64,000 nucleotides of DNA from positions 186,001 through 250,000 of the forward strand of contig JAFPBO010000026.1 of NCBI GenBank assembly GCA_017390475.1, read 5' to 3'. Both the position numbers and the translations under genes were made by a program. Position 1 is the first letter of the stretch. Each line of letters begins with the position of its first letter. Of the stretch, positions 22,280-30,542 are shown in pieces. Source of the DNA: Loktanella sp. (GTDB lineage: Bacteria > Pseudomonadota > Alphaproteobacteria > Rhodobacterales > Rhodobacteraceae). The notes under the pieces are model-generated. The model was given only the letters and a program-made list of their open reading frames with translations, was not told the DNA's origin and searched no databases.

Positions 22280-23515
22280 ATGACCGGTCTGCACACTTAC
22301 CTGCGCTTCATCCGCGACAATGCCCCGTTTCTGGCGACGGGCGCGCTGTTGTCGTTTCTGTCGAGCTTTGGGCAGACCTTTTTCATCTCGATCTTCGGCG
22401 GGGAGATCCGCGCGGAATATGGGCTGACCAACGGCGAATGGGGGCTGATCTATATGGTCGGCACCGGCGCATCCGCCGCGCTGATGGTCTTTGCGGGCGG
22501 CTTGGCTGACAGGTTCCGCGTGCGGGTGCTGGGCATCGTCGTGATCTGGATGCTGGCGCTGTCCTGTCTGGTCATGGCGTTCAACCCGGTGGCGGCCTTG
22601 CTGCCTGTGGTGATCTTCCTGCTGCGGTTCACCGGGCAGGGCATGACCAGCCATGTCGCCGTTGTCGCTATGGCGCGTTGGTTTGTCGCGACGCGGGGCC
22701 GCGCGCTCGCCATCGCAGCATTCGGTTTCATGCTGGGCGAGGCGACATTGCCGCTGACCATGGTCTGGCTGAAATCATTCGTCGACTGGCGGACGCTGTT
22801 CGTCGGCTGTGCGCTGTTTTGCCTGCTGGCCAGCGCGGCATTGTTCCGGCTGCTGCGGCTGGAACGCACGCCGCAATCGGTGGCGGAAAGCAACCAGTCC
22901 TTCGGTATGTATGGCCGGTTCTGGACAAGGTCAGAGGCGCTGCGCCATCCGCTGTTCTGGGTCATGGTACCTGCAGTGATGTCCTTTTCGGGTTTCGGCA
23001 CCGCATTCTGGTTCCATCAGGCGCATTTCGCAGAAATCAAAGGCTGGTCGCATTTGTCGCTGGTGGCGGTATTCCCCTTAGGCACAGCGGCTTTGCTGCT
23101 ATCAACCATCGTCTATGGCTGGGCGATTGATCGGTTCGGCGCGGTGCGGCTGTTGCCGATCTATCTGCTGCCGCTGGTGCTGGCATTTATGTTGCACTGG
23201 TATGCGCCGTCACTGTGGTGGACCGCCTTTGCAATCATCCTGATGGGTCTTGCAGGCGGCGGGCAAGCAACGATCCTGAATGCCTGCTGGGCAGAATTAT
23301 ACGGCACCCGCCATATCGGGTCTATCAAATCGGTAGCGACGGCGCTGATGGTGCTGGGGTCAGCCATCGGGCCGGGGTTCAGCGGTTGGTTGATTGATAT
23401 CGGCATCGGGTTTGAGGTGCAGCAATTGGGCTATGCCGCGCTGTTTGCCTTTGCGGCGCTGGTGCTGATCGTGCCGGCGCGGCGGGCCTATGCGACCTTA
23501 CCGACGACGCCGTAG
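22280..23515 (+). CDS. MFS transporter of unknown substrate
   Basis: The product has 411 residues with about 12 hydrophobic segments. The loop between helices 2 and 3 has GGLADRFRVRVLG, the usual MFS signature shape (G-x-x-D-R-x-x-R-R). The N-half sequence LRFTGQGMTSHVAVVAMARWFVATRGRALA suits the oxalate/formate or monocarboxylate-type groups, but the substrate cannot be named. There is no good ribosome-binding site before 22280. The 3' end overlaps the convergent Smr gene by 18 bp. Confidence 0.85.
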   Translation: MTGLHTYLRFIRDNAPFLATGALLSFLSSFGQTFFISIFGGEIRAEYGLTNGEWGLIYMVGTGASAALMVFAGGLADRFRVRVLGIVVIWMLALSCLVMAFNPVAALLPVVIFLLRFTGQGMTSHVAVVAMARWFVATRGRALAIAAFGFMLGEATLPLTMVWLKSFVDWRTLFVGCALFCLLASAALFRLLRLERTPQSVAESNQSFGMYGRFWTRSEALRHPLFWVMVPAVMSFSGFGTAFWFHQAHFAEIKGWSHLSLVAVFPLGTAALLLSTIVYGWAIDRFGAVRLLPIYLLPLVLAFMLHWYAPSLWWTAFAIILMGLAGGGQATILNACWAELYGTRHIGSIKSVATALMVLGSAIGPGFSGWLIDIGIGFEVQQLGYAALFAFAALVLIVPARRAYATLPTTP

Positions 23516-24082
23516 ATAGACGTAATAGGCCCCATAGCCGCCATGTTTGAAATGCGCAGGCGTGACCTGCAAGATCGCCTGCGACAGCGGCGGCAAAGCC
23601 AGCCATTGCGGCACCTGATGCCGCAGCACGCCGTTGCGGGTGGGGATCGGGCCGCCATCGTCACGCTCTTTGCCTTTGCCGGTGATCACCAGCACCAGCC
23701 TGCGGCCCATCGCCTGTGAACCGAGGATGAAATGCAGCAATTCGGGATGTGCCTCTGCCATGGTCATGCCGTGCAGGTCGATCCGGCCCTCTGGCACCAA
23801 TTTGCCGCGTTTCATTTTGCCGAAGGATTTGCTGTCCATATGCACCGGTGCATTGGCAAGACGGTGAGTGATACCGGGTAACAGGTCATTGGGGCGGTGG
23901 GCATTCGCCTTTTGGCCGACTTGAAAATCAGGCAGGGGGTCGCGCTGCGCGACGGGGGGTTTCTGCACCGGGGCCAAAGGTGTGGGGTCAGGCCGCGCAT
24001 CGGGATTCATCGGCATGGCACTGTCTGTGACGCGATCCCACAGCGCGCGTTCTTCGGGGGACAGATGACGCGGGCGACGCAT
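23498..24082 (-). CDS. Smr-domain protein
   Basis: The product has 194 residues: an N-terminal low-complexity stretch rich in Pro (about 1-75), then the Smr domain (about 95-194) with DLHGMTMAEA and VITGKGKERDDGG, the two loops of this MutS2-related nuclease fold. Stand-alone Smr proteins in proteobacteria are thought to act on nucleic acids; the exact role is unknown. ATG 24082 shares its A with the mltA TGA stop (TGATG), so translation is coupled to mltA. An in-frame TTG one codon earlier is possible. Confidence 0.88.
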   Translation of the reverse strand: MRRPRHLSPEERALWDRVTDSAMPMNPDARPDPTPLAPVQKPPVAQRDPLPDFQVGQKANAHRPNDLLPGITHRLANAPVHMDSKSFGKMKRGKLVPEGRIDLHGMTMAEAHPELLHFILGSQAMGRRLVLVITGKGKERDDGGPIPTRNGVLRHQVPQWLALPPLSQAILQVTPAHFKHGGYGAYYVYLRRRR

Positions 24083-25035
24083 CAAACCGGCCCCGCAAGA
24101 CGTTGTGCGACAGTGATGGGCAGCAAGGTGACCATGCGACCACCATCCTTGATCCGGCCCGCCTGATCACCGGCAACAGCGCCGGTGCCAAAGAAGATAT
24201 CCGCACGCTGCGCGCCTTTGATCGCCGATCCGGTGTCTTGTGCGACCATCAGGCGGCTGATCGGCTCCGCCCCTTGTTTTTCAATCCAGACCGGCGCACC
24301 AAGCGGCACGAAGGAAGGATCGACAGCAATGGTGCGGCCTGTGGTGACAGAGCGTTTCATCGCGCCCAAAGGCCCGTCATCCTCGGACAGTTCGGTCAGT
24401 TCACGGAAAAAGACGTAGCTTTCGTTGACCCAGAGCAATTCACGGCCCGCATCTGGGTTCTGATGGACCCAGTCTTGGATAAAGCCCGCAGATAGCTGAT
24501 CTGCAGGCGCAATGCCGCGCGCGATCATTTCCTTGCCGATCGACGTATAGGGCCAGCCGTTCTTGCCCGCAAAACCCAGCCGCATGATAGACCCATCCGG
24601 CAGGCGGACGCGGCCAGAGCCCTGCACATGCAGGAAAAACGCATCGACCGGGTCGGCCAGCCAGACCAGTTCATGCCCGGCGAAAAGCTGATCTTGCTCG
24701 ATCTGGCGACGGGTCGCTTTACCCGTATCAGGGGGCAGCGCATAGACCGGGTGCTGATATTGCGTATCAGCGACACGCGATCCGGCCAGTTCGGGCTCAA
24801 AATAGCCGGTGAACAGCATTGATGCGCCATCACTGATCAGGACCGGGGTGAAATACAACTCAAAAAACCCGCGCGGATCGGTGCTGGTGGGCGCCAGATG
24901 GCAGGCGGCCTGCCAATAAGGATCACTGATCCGGTCGGCGGTTTGCAGAAAAACATCAAGGGCGGCCCGATGATCATCGGCCGCCCATCCGTTCAGGTCA
25001 TCAAAGGACAATATCTGATAGGCTGCATCGGCCAT
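24082..25035 (-). CDS. mltA: Membrane-bound lytic murein transglycosylase A family protein
   Basis: MltA cleaves the MurNAc-GlcNAc bond with 1,6-anhydro product formation. The product has 317 residues. The MltA barrel (about 75-210, LFTGYFEPEL, VQGSGRVRLPDG) and the C-terminal 3D domain (SFVPLGAPVWI, VAQDTGSAIKGAQRADIFFG with the conserved Asp residues) are both present. GAGG is 7 bases from ATG 25035. The protein starts MADAAYQILSFDDLNGW with no signal peptide or lipobox, and a TGA three codons before the GTG at 25038 rules out a longer form. It lies in a tim44-mltA-smr unit. Confidence 0.88.
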   Translation of the reverse strand: MADAAYQILSFDDLNGWAADDHRAALDVFLQTADRISDPYWQAACHLAPTSTDPRGFFELYFTPVLISDGASMLFTGYFEPELAGSRVADTQYQHPVYALPPDTGKATRRQIEQDQLFAGHELVWLADPVDAFFLHVQGSGRVRLPDGSIMRLGFAGKNGWPYTSIGKEMIARGIAPADQLSAGFIQDWVHQNPDAGRELLWVNESYVFFRELTELSEDDGPLGAMKRSVTTGRTIAVDPSFVPLGAPVWIEKQGAEPISRLMVAQDTGSAIKGAQRADIFFGTGAVAGDQAGRIKDGGRMVTLLPITVAQRLAGPV

Positions 25036-25061
25036 CACGTCGCCTCACGGCCGCTGCCGGA

Positions 25062-25721
25062 TCATTCGCCGGTGGCAACCAGTTTCCAGTTCGGATCGTC
25101 ACCATCCATCCGGCGCGCAAAGGTCCATGTGTCCTTGAGGCGCTTGATCTCTTTTTCGCTGCCTTCGACGATTTCACCATCGGCATTGCGGACGACGGAT
25201 GTCATTTCACTTTTGAAGCGAACCGAAATCTCACCTTCTTTGGTGGCTTCGTCGAATTCGGCATGAGCCAGGGTCATATCGCTGATCCCGATGAATGTTG
25301 CCTTTACGGTCAGGCCCTGACGCTGGCGATCATCGACGACGCTGGCGAAAGCTTCGTACACATCTTGTGAGATGAACGGGACGATGCTGTCCATATCGCT
25401 GTTTTCAAAAGCCATCAGGATCATTTCATAAGCACCGCGGGCGCCACCCAGAAAATCACCCACATTGAAATCAGGGTCGACGCGTTTCATCGCGGCCAGT
25501 GCCTTGGCCGCGGCGGAATCTGCGGCGACATGATCCGTGATATCCAGATCAGGCCCGCCTTCGATCACGTCGAAATCCGGTTTGCGGCGCGTCGGCGTTT
25601 CCTCACGCGTGACGGCGGGTTTTTCAAAACCTTCGCGTGTGCCCAAAACACCGCGCAAACGCAGGATCAGGAACACGGCAATGCCCGCAAGCACCAAAAG
25701 CTGGATAATCGGAGAATTCAT
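25062..25721 (-). CDS. Tim44-like domain protein (TimA type)
   Basis: The product has 219 residues: an N-terminal transmembrane helix (about 5-22), a charged linker with VIEGGPDLDITDHV, then a Tim44-like domain (about 75-219, FLGGARGAYEMILMAFENSD). The mitochondrial relative links the import motor to the inner membrane; bacterial members are inner-membrane proteins of poorly known role. It is the first gene of the minus-strand unit with mltA (26 bp downstream) and smr, and it is divergent from fxsA. Confidence 0.88.
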   Translation of the reverse strand: MNSPIIQLLVLAGIAVFLILRLRGVLGTREGFEKPAVTREETPTRRKPDFDVIEGGPDLDITDHVAADSAAAKALAAMKRVDPDFNVGDFLGGARGAYEMILMAFENSDMDSIVPFISQDVYEAFASVVDDRQRQGLTVKATFIGISDMTLAHAEFDEATKEGEISVRFKSEMTSVVRNADGEIVEGSEKEIKRLKDTWTFARRMDGDDPNWKLVATGE

Positions 25722-25766
25722 CAGGACCTCGTGTCAGGATAAGGCATGGAAACACGCCCGTTGCCT

Positions 25767-25778
25767 ACCTATGTAGGT
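25767..25778. repeat. Small palindrome between tim44 and fxsA
   Basis: ACCTA-TG-TAGGT is a perfect 5+5 inverted repeat within the 111-bp divergent gap. It could be part of a promoter or an operator; nothing else supports it. Confidence 0.25.
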
Positions 25779-25832
25779 CACGGGTCGGGTCAAGTCCACC
25801 ATACCCACAACAAGTTATGAAAGGCACGTGCC

Positions 25833-26312
25833 ATGTGGCTCCTCTTAGCATTCGTTGCTGTCCCGATGATCGAGATCGCGTTGTTCATACAGGTCGGCGG
25901 ATTTATCGGCATCTGGTGGACATTGCTGATCGTACTGGCAACTGCGATGGCGGGGTCCTATCTGGTGCGTCAGCAGGGCCTGCGCGAACTGAGCAAGCTG
26001 CAACAATCTTTTTCCGATATGAAAGACCCGTCAGAGCCCTTGGCCAATGGCGCAATGATCCTGTTTGCGGGCGCATTGCTGCTGACACCCGGGTTTTTCA
26101 CCGATGTGGTTGGCTTGTCCCTGCTAGTACCAACGGTACGACGGGCGACCTTTCAATGGATCAAGGCGCGAATAAAAGTCGCCCGGTTCGAGGCCGGTCA
26201 GCATCAGGCAGAACCGCAGCGGCCAGCCGATACGGTGATTGACGGCGAATTTGAAGATATTTCGCCCGATAAACGCCCGACGCATGCACCTTCCAAATGG
26301 ACCCGGCATTGA
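25833..26312 (+). CDS. fxsA: FxsA-family membrane protein
   Basis: FxsA is an inner-membrane protein known in E. coli for relieving F-plasmid exclusion of phage T7; its normal role is unclear. The product has 159 residues with three or four transmembrane segments in the first 105 residues (FVAVPMIEIALFIQVG, the family start; then GALLLTPGFFTDVVGL, the signature) and a hydrophilic tail. GAAAGG lies 8 bases before the ATG. Its position beside secB and Tim44-like genes is common in alphaproteobacteria. Confidence 0.92.
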   Translation: MWLLLAFVAVPMIEIALFIQVGGFIGIWWTLLIVLATAMAGSYLVRQQGLRELSKLQQSFSDMKDPSEPLANGAMILFAGALLLTPGFFTDVVGLSLLVPTVRRATFQWIKARIKVARFEAGQHQAEPQRPADTVIDGEFEDISPDKRPTHAPSKWTRH

Positions 26313-26370
26313 GCCTGCGGGCGCAGACTGTTAGAAACAGGCAACGCAATCGCAAGCAAAGCAGGTTTTC

Positions 26371-26886
26371 ATGACTGATACCCCCGATAACGCCGCCCCA
26401 GCCGCCGCCGGTGCCGCACCACAACAACAACCGATCAACAGCCGGGTGCTGGCGCAATATATCCGCGACATGTCGTTTGAAAACATCCTCGCGCAAAAGG
26501 GTGTCAAGGGCGACGCGCAGCCGGAAATTCAGGTGCAGGTCAATCTGGATGCACGCAAGCGCCAAGCCGATCATCAGTTTGAAGTGATCACCAAGCTGAA
26601 CATCACCAGCAAGACCAAAGCAAATGCCGAACCTCTGTTTGTACTGGAAATCGAATATGCCGGTGTGTTCCATGTCGAAGGCGTCCCGGAAGAGCAGATG
26701 CACCCTTACCTGCTGATCGAATGCCCGCGCATTACTTTCCCGTTTCTGCGCCGCATCGTCAGCGATGTGACCCGCGATGGCGGTTTCCCGGCGCTGAATC
26801 TTGAAACCATCGACTTTCTGGCGCTCTACCGGGCAGAGCTGGCCCGGCGGGCAGAGGCTGACAAAGCCAAGGCAACCGTCAACTAA
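26371..26886 (+). CDS. secB: Protein-export chaperone SecB
   Basis: Tetrameric cytoplasmic chaperone that passes unfolded preproteins to SecA. The product has 171 residues. An alanine- and glutamine-rich N-terminus (about 1-25) precedes the SecB fold; [32 protein letters not shown] and [20 protein letters not shown] are family motifs. The stop overlaps the convergent dnaQ by 8 bp. Confidence 0.96.
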   Translation: MTDTPDNAAPAAAGAAPQQQPINSRVLAQYIRDMSFENILAQKGVKGDAQPEIQVQVNLDARKRQADHQFEVITKLNITSKTKANAEPLFVLEIEYAGVFHVEGVPEEQMHPYLLIECPRITFPFLRRIVSDVTRDGGFPALNLETIDFLALYRAELARRAEADKAKATVN

Positions 26887-27568
26887 GCTTTTTCCAGACA
26901 GCAGCGTCGCCCAATGACTCTATAAAAGCAGTATGGGCGGCGCTTTCTTCGGGTGTGATCCGTGGTCGCAAGGCGGCAGGGCGCGGACCTGCGCGCCATT
27001 GTTCAGTTTTGGCGGTGTTCTGGGAATTACGGCCTTCAGCCAGCGCAAAATCAGGCTGACGACCGCCGATCAGTTCCAGATAGACCTCTGCCAGGATTTC
27101 ACTGTCGAGCAACGCGCCATGCAGCGTCCGCGAGGTATTGTCGATACCAAAGCGGCGGCACAATGCGTCGAGCGAAGCAGGCGAACCCGGAAATTTCCGC
27201 CTTGCGATAACCAGCGTATCGACGGCACGATCCATATTTAAGGTGGGTTTGTGAACCCACCCCAGTTCGGCGTTGAGGAATTTCATATCAAACGCGGCGT
27301 TATGGATCACCAGTTTCGCATCACCGATGAAGGTCAGAAAATCGTCAGCGATATCCTTGAACAGGGGTTTGTCGGCCAGAAATTCATCGCCCAGACCGTG
27401 GACGGCGAAGGCCTCTGCCGGCATGGTTCGTTGCGGGTTGATATATTGATGATAGGTCCGTCCGGTAGGGACGTGGCCCATCAGTTCAACCGCGCCGATC
27501 TCAACGATCCGGTCGCCTTCACCAGGTTCAAAGCCGGTGGTTTCAGTATCCAGTACGATCTCGCGCAT
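26879..27568 (-). CDS. dnaQ: DNA polymerase III epsilon subunit (proofreading exonuclease)
   Basis: 3'-5' proofreading nuclease of the replicase. The product has 229 residues with the DEDDh set: Asp7 and Glu9 in [10 protein letters not shown], Asp in [10 protein letters not shown], and the His-Asp pair in [11 protein letters not shown]. The C-terminal tail (about 175-229) fits the polymerase-binding segment. It is the last gene of the leftward maf-aroE-coaE-dnaQ set, in the order known beside the Caulobacter origin. Confidence 0.95.
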   Translation of the reverse strand: MREIVLDTETTGFEPGEGDRIVEIGAVELMGHVPTGRTYHQYINPQRTMPAEAFAVHGLGDEFLADKPLFKDIADDFLTFIGDAKLVIHNAAFDMKFLNAELGWVHKPTLNMDRAVDTLVIARRKFPGSPASLDALCRRFGIDNTSRTLHGALLDSEILAEVYLELIGGRQPDFALAEGRNSQNTAKTEQWRAGPRPAALRPRITPEESAAHTAFIESLGDAAVWKKLS

Positions 27569-27571
27569 ATG

Positions 27572-28150
27572 TCACCCCGTCAGTTTGAGGGTCAGTTCTT
27601 GCACAGCAGCCCGGGTGTCGTCCAGCGTCAGCGTTTCGATCACGTGATCGGCGCGGGCACGTTTTTCAGCATCGGGCATCTGACGGTGAAGGATCTGGTC
27701 AAACTGCGCCTGTGTCATACCGGGGCGGGCGAGCACGCGGGCTTTCTGCACATCGGGTGGTGCAGTGACGACCAACACTGATGACAGCCAGCCATCCGCG
27801 CCGGTTTCAAACAATAGCGGGATATCAAAGACCAGCAACGGCGCCTCATGGCTCGCGATGAAATCCTGCCGATCTGACGCGACAAGCGGATGCACAAGCT
27901 GTTCTATTTTGCTTAAAGCAGATGTTTCCGAAGCGATAATATCTTTCAATTTATCTCGCGCCACTGCGCTATCAACAATAGCATCAGGATAGACCGCTGC
28001 AATCGCCTGTACCGCAGCGCCGCCGTAGGCATATAGCCGGTGAACAGCGGCATCAGCATCCCAGACAGGGACACCTGCGTCACGAAACATCTGTGCAGTA
28101 GTGGATTTGCCCATGCCGATGGATCCGGTCAGGCCCAGGTAATGGCTCAT
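27572..28150 (-). CDS. coaE: Dephospho-CoA kinase
   Basis: Last step of coenzyme A synthesis: phosphorylates the 3'-OH of dephospho-CoA. The product has 192 residues. The P-loop GSIGMGKST is at about 9-17, VWDADAAVHRLY holds the catalytic Asp, and FDIPLLFETGADGWLS matches the CoA-binding region. It overlaps aroE by 4 bp and ends 3 bp before dnaQ. Confidence 0.95.
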   Translation of the reverse strand: MSHYLGLTGSIGMGKSTTAQMFRDAGVPVWDADAAVHRLYAYGGAAVQAIAAVYPDAIVDSAVARDKLKDIIASETSALSKIEQLVHPLVASDRQDFIASHEAPLLVFDIPLLFETGADGWLSSVLVVTAPPDVQKARVLARPGMTQAQFDQILHRQMPDAEKRARADHVIETLTLDDTRAAVQELTLKLTG

Positions 28151-28974
28151 GCCAATACAGCACGGCGCAGGTCGTCATCTACCTCGGGCCGCTTGCCAAA
28201 CCAGCGTTCAAACCCCGGCACCCCCTGATGCAACAACATGCCCAGACCATCGACCGTGACGCAGCCTTTGTCAGCAGCGGCATCCAGGAATTTGGTACGC
28301 AGCGGATTGTAGACGATATCCGTCACGATGGCAGACGACCGCAGCCCATCCAGCGACACGCGGAATTCCTGACCGCCGGCCATGCCCAGTGATGTCGTAT
28401 TCACAACCGTCGCCGCGGCGGGCAGGGCAGTGCCGGCCTGCACCCAATCGACAATTCGGATACGGGCACCAAAATCGGCCCGCAGCGCCTCTGCCTTGGG
28501 GCGGGTGCGGTTAGTCAGAATGATTTCGGGGGCACCCGCCTCGATCAGGGACACGATGATCGCACGTGCGGCGCCACCGGCGCCAAATACAAAGGCGGGC
28601 CCGGCCGTGGCGTCCCAGCCAGGTGCGCCTTGGCGCAAACTCTCTAAAAATCCATAACCATCTGTATTGTCTGCAAAAATACGGCCATCTTTTTTGAACG
28701 TCAGGGTGTTTGCGGCACCGATCAGCGTCGCACGGTCCGTCAGTTGATCGGCAAGCTGCATGACCGCGACTTTATGCGGTAAGGTGACATTCAATCCGAC
28801 ATAGCCCTGATCGGGCAGTGACCTCAGGGTGCTGTGCAACATATCCTCGGCCACGTGCAGCGCATCATAGCTGCCAACAATGCCATAGCGTTGCAGCCAA
28901 TGACCGTGCAATTTCGGCGAAAGGGAATGGCTGATCGGGTTGCCGATCACACCGGCGCGGGGAAAATCTGTCAT
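28147..28974 (-). CDS. aroE: Shikimate dehydrogenase (NADP+)
   Basis: Reduces 3-dehydroshikimate in the aromatic amino acid pathway. The product has 275 residues. GNPISHSLSPKLHG binds shikimate, NVTLPHKVAVM has the catalytic Lys, FVFGAGGAARAIIVSL is the NADP-binding glycine motif and NRTRPKAEAL recognises the 2'-phosphate. It overlaps maf and coaE by 4 bp on each side, forming a coupled unit. Confidence 0.95.
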   Translation of the reverse strand: MTDFPRAGVIGNPISHSLSPKLHGHWLQRYGIVGSYDALHVAEDMLHSTLRSLPDQGYVGLNVTLPHKVAVMQLADQLTDRATLIGAANTLTFKKDGRIFADNTDGYGFLESLRQGAPGWDATAGPAFVFGAGGAARAIIVSLIEAGAPEIILTNRTRPKAEALRADFGARIRIVDWVQAGTALPAAATVVNTTSLGMAGGQEFRVSLDGLRSSAIVTDIVYNPLRTKFLDAAADKGCVTVDGLGMLLHQGVPGFERWFGKRPEVDDDLRRAVLA

Positions 28975-29570
28975 TTTGGCAATGTTCCGCGAAGTGTCAG
29001 ATATGACAAGAGTTCAAGCAGTGGCAGGCCTAGAACATTGAAATAATCTCCTTCAATGCGTGTAAAAAGTCGCACCCCTTCTTCCTCCAGCTTGTAGGCA
29101 CCGACGGCATCGCGGATCGAGTGCCAGTTGCGGTCTACATAGGCGGTCAGATAATCGTCTGATGCATCACGCATGTGAAGGCGGACAAGACCGACATGCC
29201 GCCAAAGTGGTTTGCCATCACCATAGACGACCGCAGCCGATAAAAGCTGATGTTTTCTGCCGCGCAAGGCCTGCAAGTGCGCCAGCGCATCTGCGGCGTT
29301 TTCAGGCTTGGCAAAGATCTGCTGATCAAGTGCAAGGATCTGGTCGCAGCCGATAACCAGCGCATCAGGATGTCTGGCAGCCACGCGCTGTGCTTTCAGT
29401 TCTGCCAGCATATCTGCGGTATCACGGGGCGAAGCGTTTTCCGATTGCAGCGAGGCACGTACCGCATCCTCATCAATCCGGGGGACATGGATATCAAAGG
29501 TGATGCCTGCGTTACGCAATAGCTGCGCACGGATGGAAGATCCGGAGGCGAGGATGATTTTATCTGGCAT
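28971..29570 (-). CDS. maf: Maf-family nucleoside triphosphate pyrophosphatase
   Basis: Maf proteins hydrolyse non-canonical or dTTP/UTP-type nucleotides. The product has 199 residues from ATG 29570. ASGSSIRAQLLRNAG is the family start and VIGCDQIL has the catalytic Asp. An upstream in-frame start at 29738 would add 56 residues unlike any Maf protein, so I reject it. A perfect DnaA box directly precedes the start codon, at the edge of the presumed origin region. Confidence 0.92.
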   Translation of the reverse strand: MPDKIILASGSSIRAQLLRNAGITFDIHVPRIDEDAVRASLQSENASPRDTADMLAELKAQRVAARHPDALVIGCDQILALDQQIFAKPENAADALAHLQALRGRKHQLLSAAVVYGDGKPLWRHVGLVRLHMRDASDDYLTAYVDRNWHSIRDAVGAYKLEEEGVRLFTRIEGDYFNVLGLPLLELLSYLTLRGTLPK

Positions 29571-29978
29571 GTGGATAACCTGCTGGAGAAACCGGAGACA
29601 AATGCTGGCGATGATCTGCCCAAAATCGGTGTTAGCGTCAGCCTGTGCAAAAACCCAGCCTTGTTCGCACCGGAACGGGCGTTTTTCCACGGTGGGAAAG
29701 GATAAATCCAGCTTGTGGAAGAATCTGATGTGGGGCAAGTTTCAAGCTGAGGAAAGCGCGAAATCTGCGCTAACTTCATTGATATAAGATACTGAAAGAT
29801 AAGTATTTTAAAAAAATATTGCGGATTTATTTTTGGCCCCCCACGGATCGTCAGCCTGTTGATAACTCTGCGTATGAAAAAATAAACCACAGGCAAAGCT
29901 GGTACTAAAATCAACATCATCTTTTCTTTCTCTATATATATTTATTAAAGATGCCTGACCCAACTGGAGCAATTTGCG
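29570..29978. other. Presumed chromosomal replication origin (oriC) region
   Basis: This is the only gene-free stretch over 300 bp. It holds a perfect DnaA box (TGTGGATAA, 29570-29578, reverse orientation) and close variants at 29683-29691 (TTTTCCACG), 29714-29722 (TGTGGAAGA) and 29857-29865 (TGTTGATAA). Two AT-rich stretches (about 29780-29834 and 29905-29953) could be the unwinding element. Genes diverge from it on both sides. The flanks (maf-aroE-coaE-dnaQ-secB; rho-mnmE-mnmG-rsmG-parAB) match the order around the Caulobacter origin. The synteny argument comes from family knowledge; the function is inferred. Confidence 0.6.
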
Positions 29979-30428
29979 ATGTCCGATCTTTTGTTCAGCC
30001 TGTACCCTTGGGTCAAAGCCTTGCACATCATGGCGGTTATCGCCTGGATGGCGGGACTGTTCTATCTACCGCGGCTTTTCGTCTATCATGCCGAACGGGC
30101 CACGGTCGGGTCCGAATTAGACCAGACTTTCCAGGTAATGGAAGAAAAACTGCTACGGTTGATCATGAACCCGGCGATGATCGTAGCCTGGCTTGCCGGG
30201 CTTTTGCTGCTGTCTATGGGGGTGTTTGACTGGGGCGCAGCCTGGTCCTGGATCAAGATCGCGGCCGTGCTTGCCATGTCCGGCGCACATGGCTGGATGG
30301 CCAAACGGCGCAAAGAGTTTGCAGCAGGACAGAATATCCGCAGCGGCCGAACCTATCGGCTTTTTAACGAGGTGCCGACGGTTTTGATGGTCGTGATCGT
30401 CATCGCGGTGATTGTGCGGCCATTCTAA
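29979..30428 (+). CDS. hemJ: Protoporphyrinogen IX oxidase HemJ
   Basis: HemJ is the heme-containing membrane oxidase that makes protoporphyrin IX, the branch point of heme and bacteriochlorophyll. The product has 149 residues with four transmembrane segments. The first helix carries the conserved His in KALHIMAVIAWMAGLFYLPR and a second His in LFVYHAE; MEEKLLRLIMNPAM and the final YRLFNEVPTVLMVVIV are family motifs. GGAGC lies 9 bases upstream of ATG. It is the first rightward gene after the presumed oriC. Confidence 0.93.
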   Translation: MSDLLFSLYPWVKALHIMAVIAWMAGLFYLPRLFVYHAERATVGSELDQTFQVMEEKLLRLIMNPAMIVAWLAGLLLLSMGVFDWGAAWSWIKIAAVLAMSGAHGWMAKRRKEFAAGQNIRSGRTYRLFNEVPTVLMVVIVIAVIVRPF

Positions 30429-30435
30429 GGATCCG

Positions 30436-30464
30436 TTGACTCTGCACGCGGGTTTGCTTATCAG
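30436..30464 (+). promoter_or_regulatory. Putative sigma70 promoter of rho
   Basis: TTGACT (30436-30441), 17 bases, TATCAG (30459-30464). It gives a predicted start near 30471 and a leader of about 70 nt before the rho ATG. Confidence 0.6.
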
Positions 30465-30489
30465 GCACTAATGTTCCGTCCGGAGCATG

Positions 30490-30530
30490 CTTTCCCTATC
30501 CGTCCCTCTGTCGCCGGCCGACCTGCCGGC
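30490..30530 (+). promoter_or_regulatory. C-rich, hairpin-forming rho leader (possible autoregulatory site)
   Basis: A pyrimidine-rich, G-poor stretch (30490-30512) leads into two GCCGGC blocks (30513-30518, 30525-30530) that can pair with a 6-base loop. C-rich, unstructured RNA is the known loading site for Rho; E. coli rho is autoregulated in its leader. Function here is inferred. Confidence 0.35.
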
Positions 30531-30542
30531 ATTGGAATTTCC

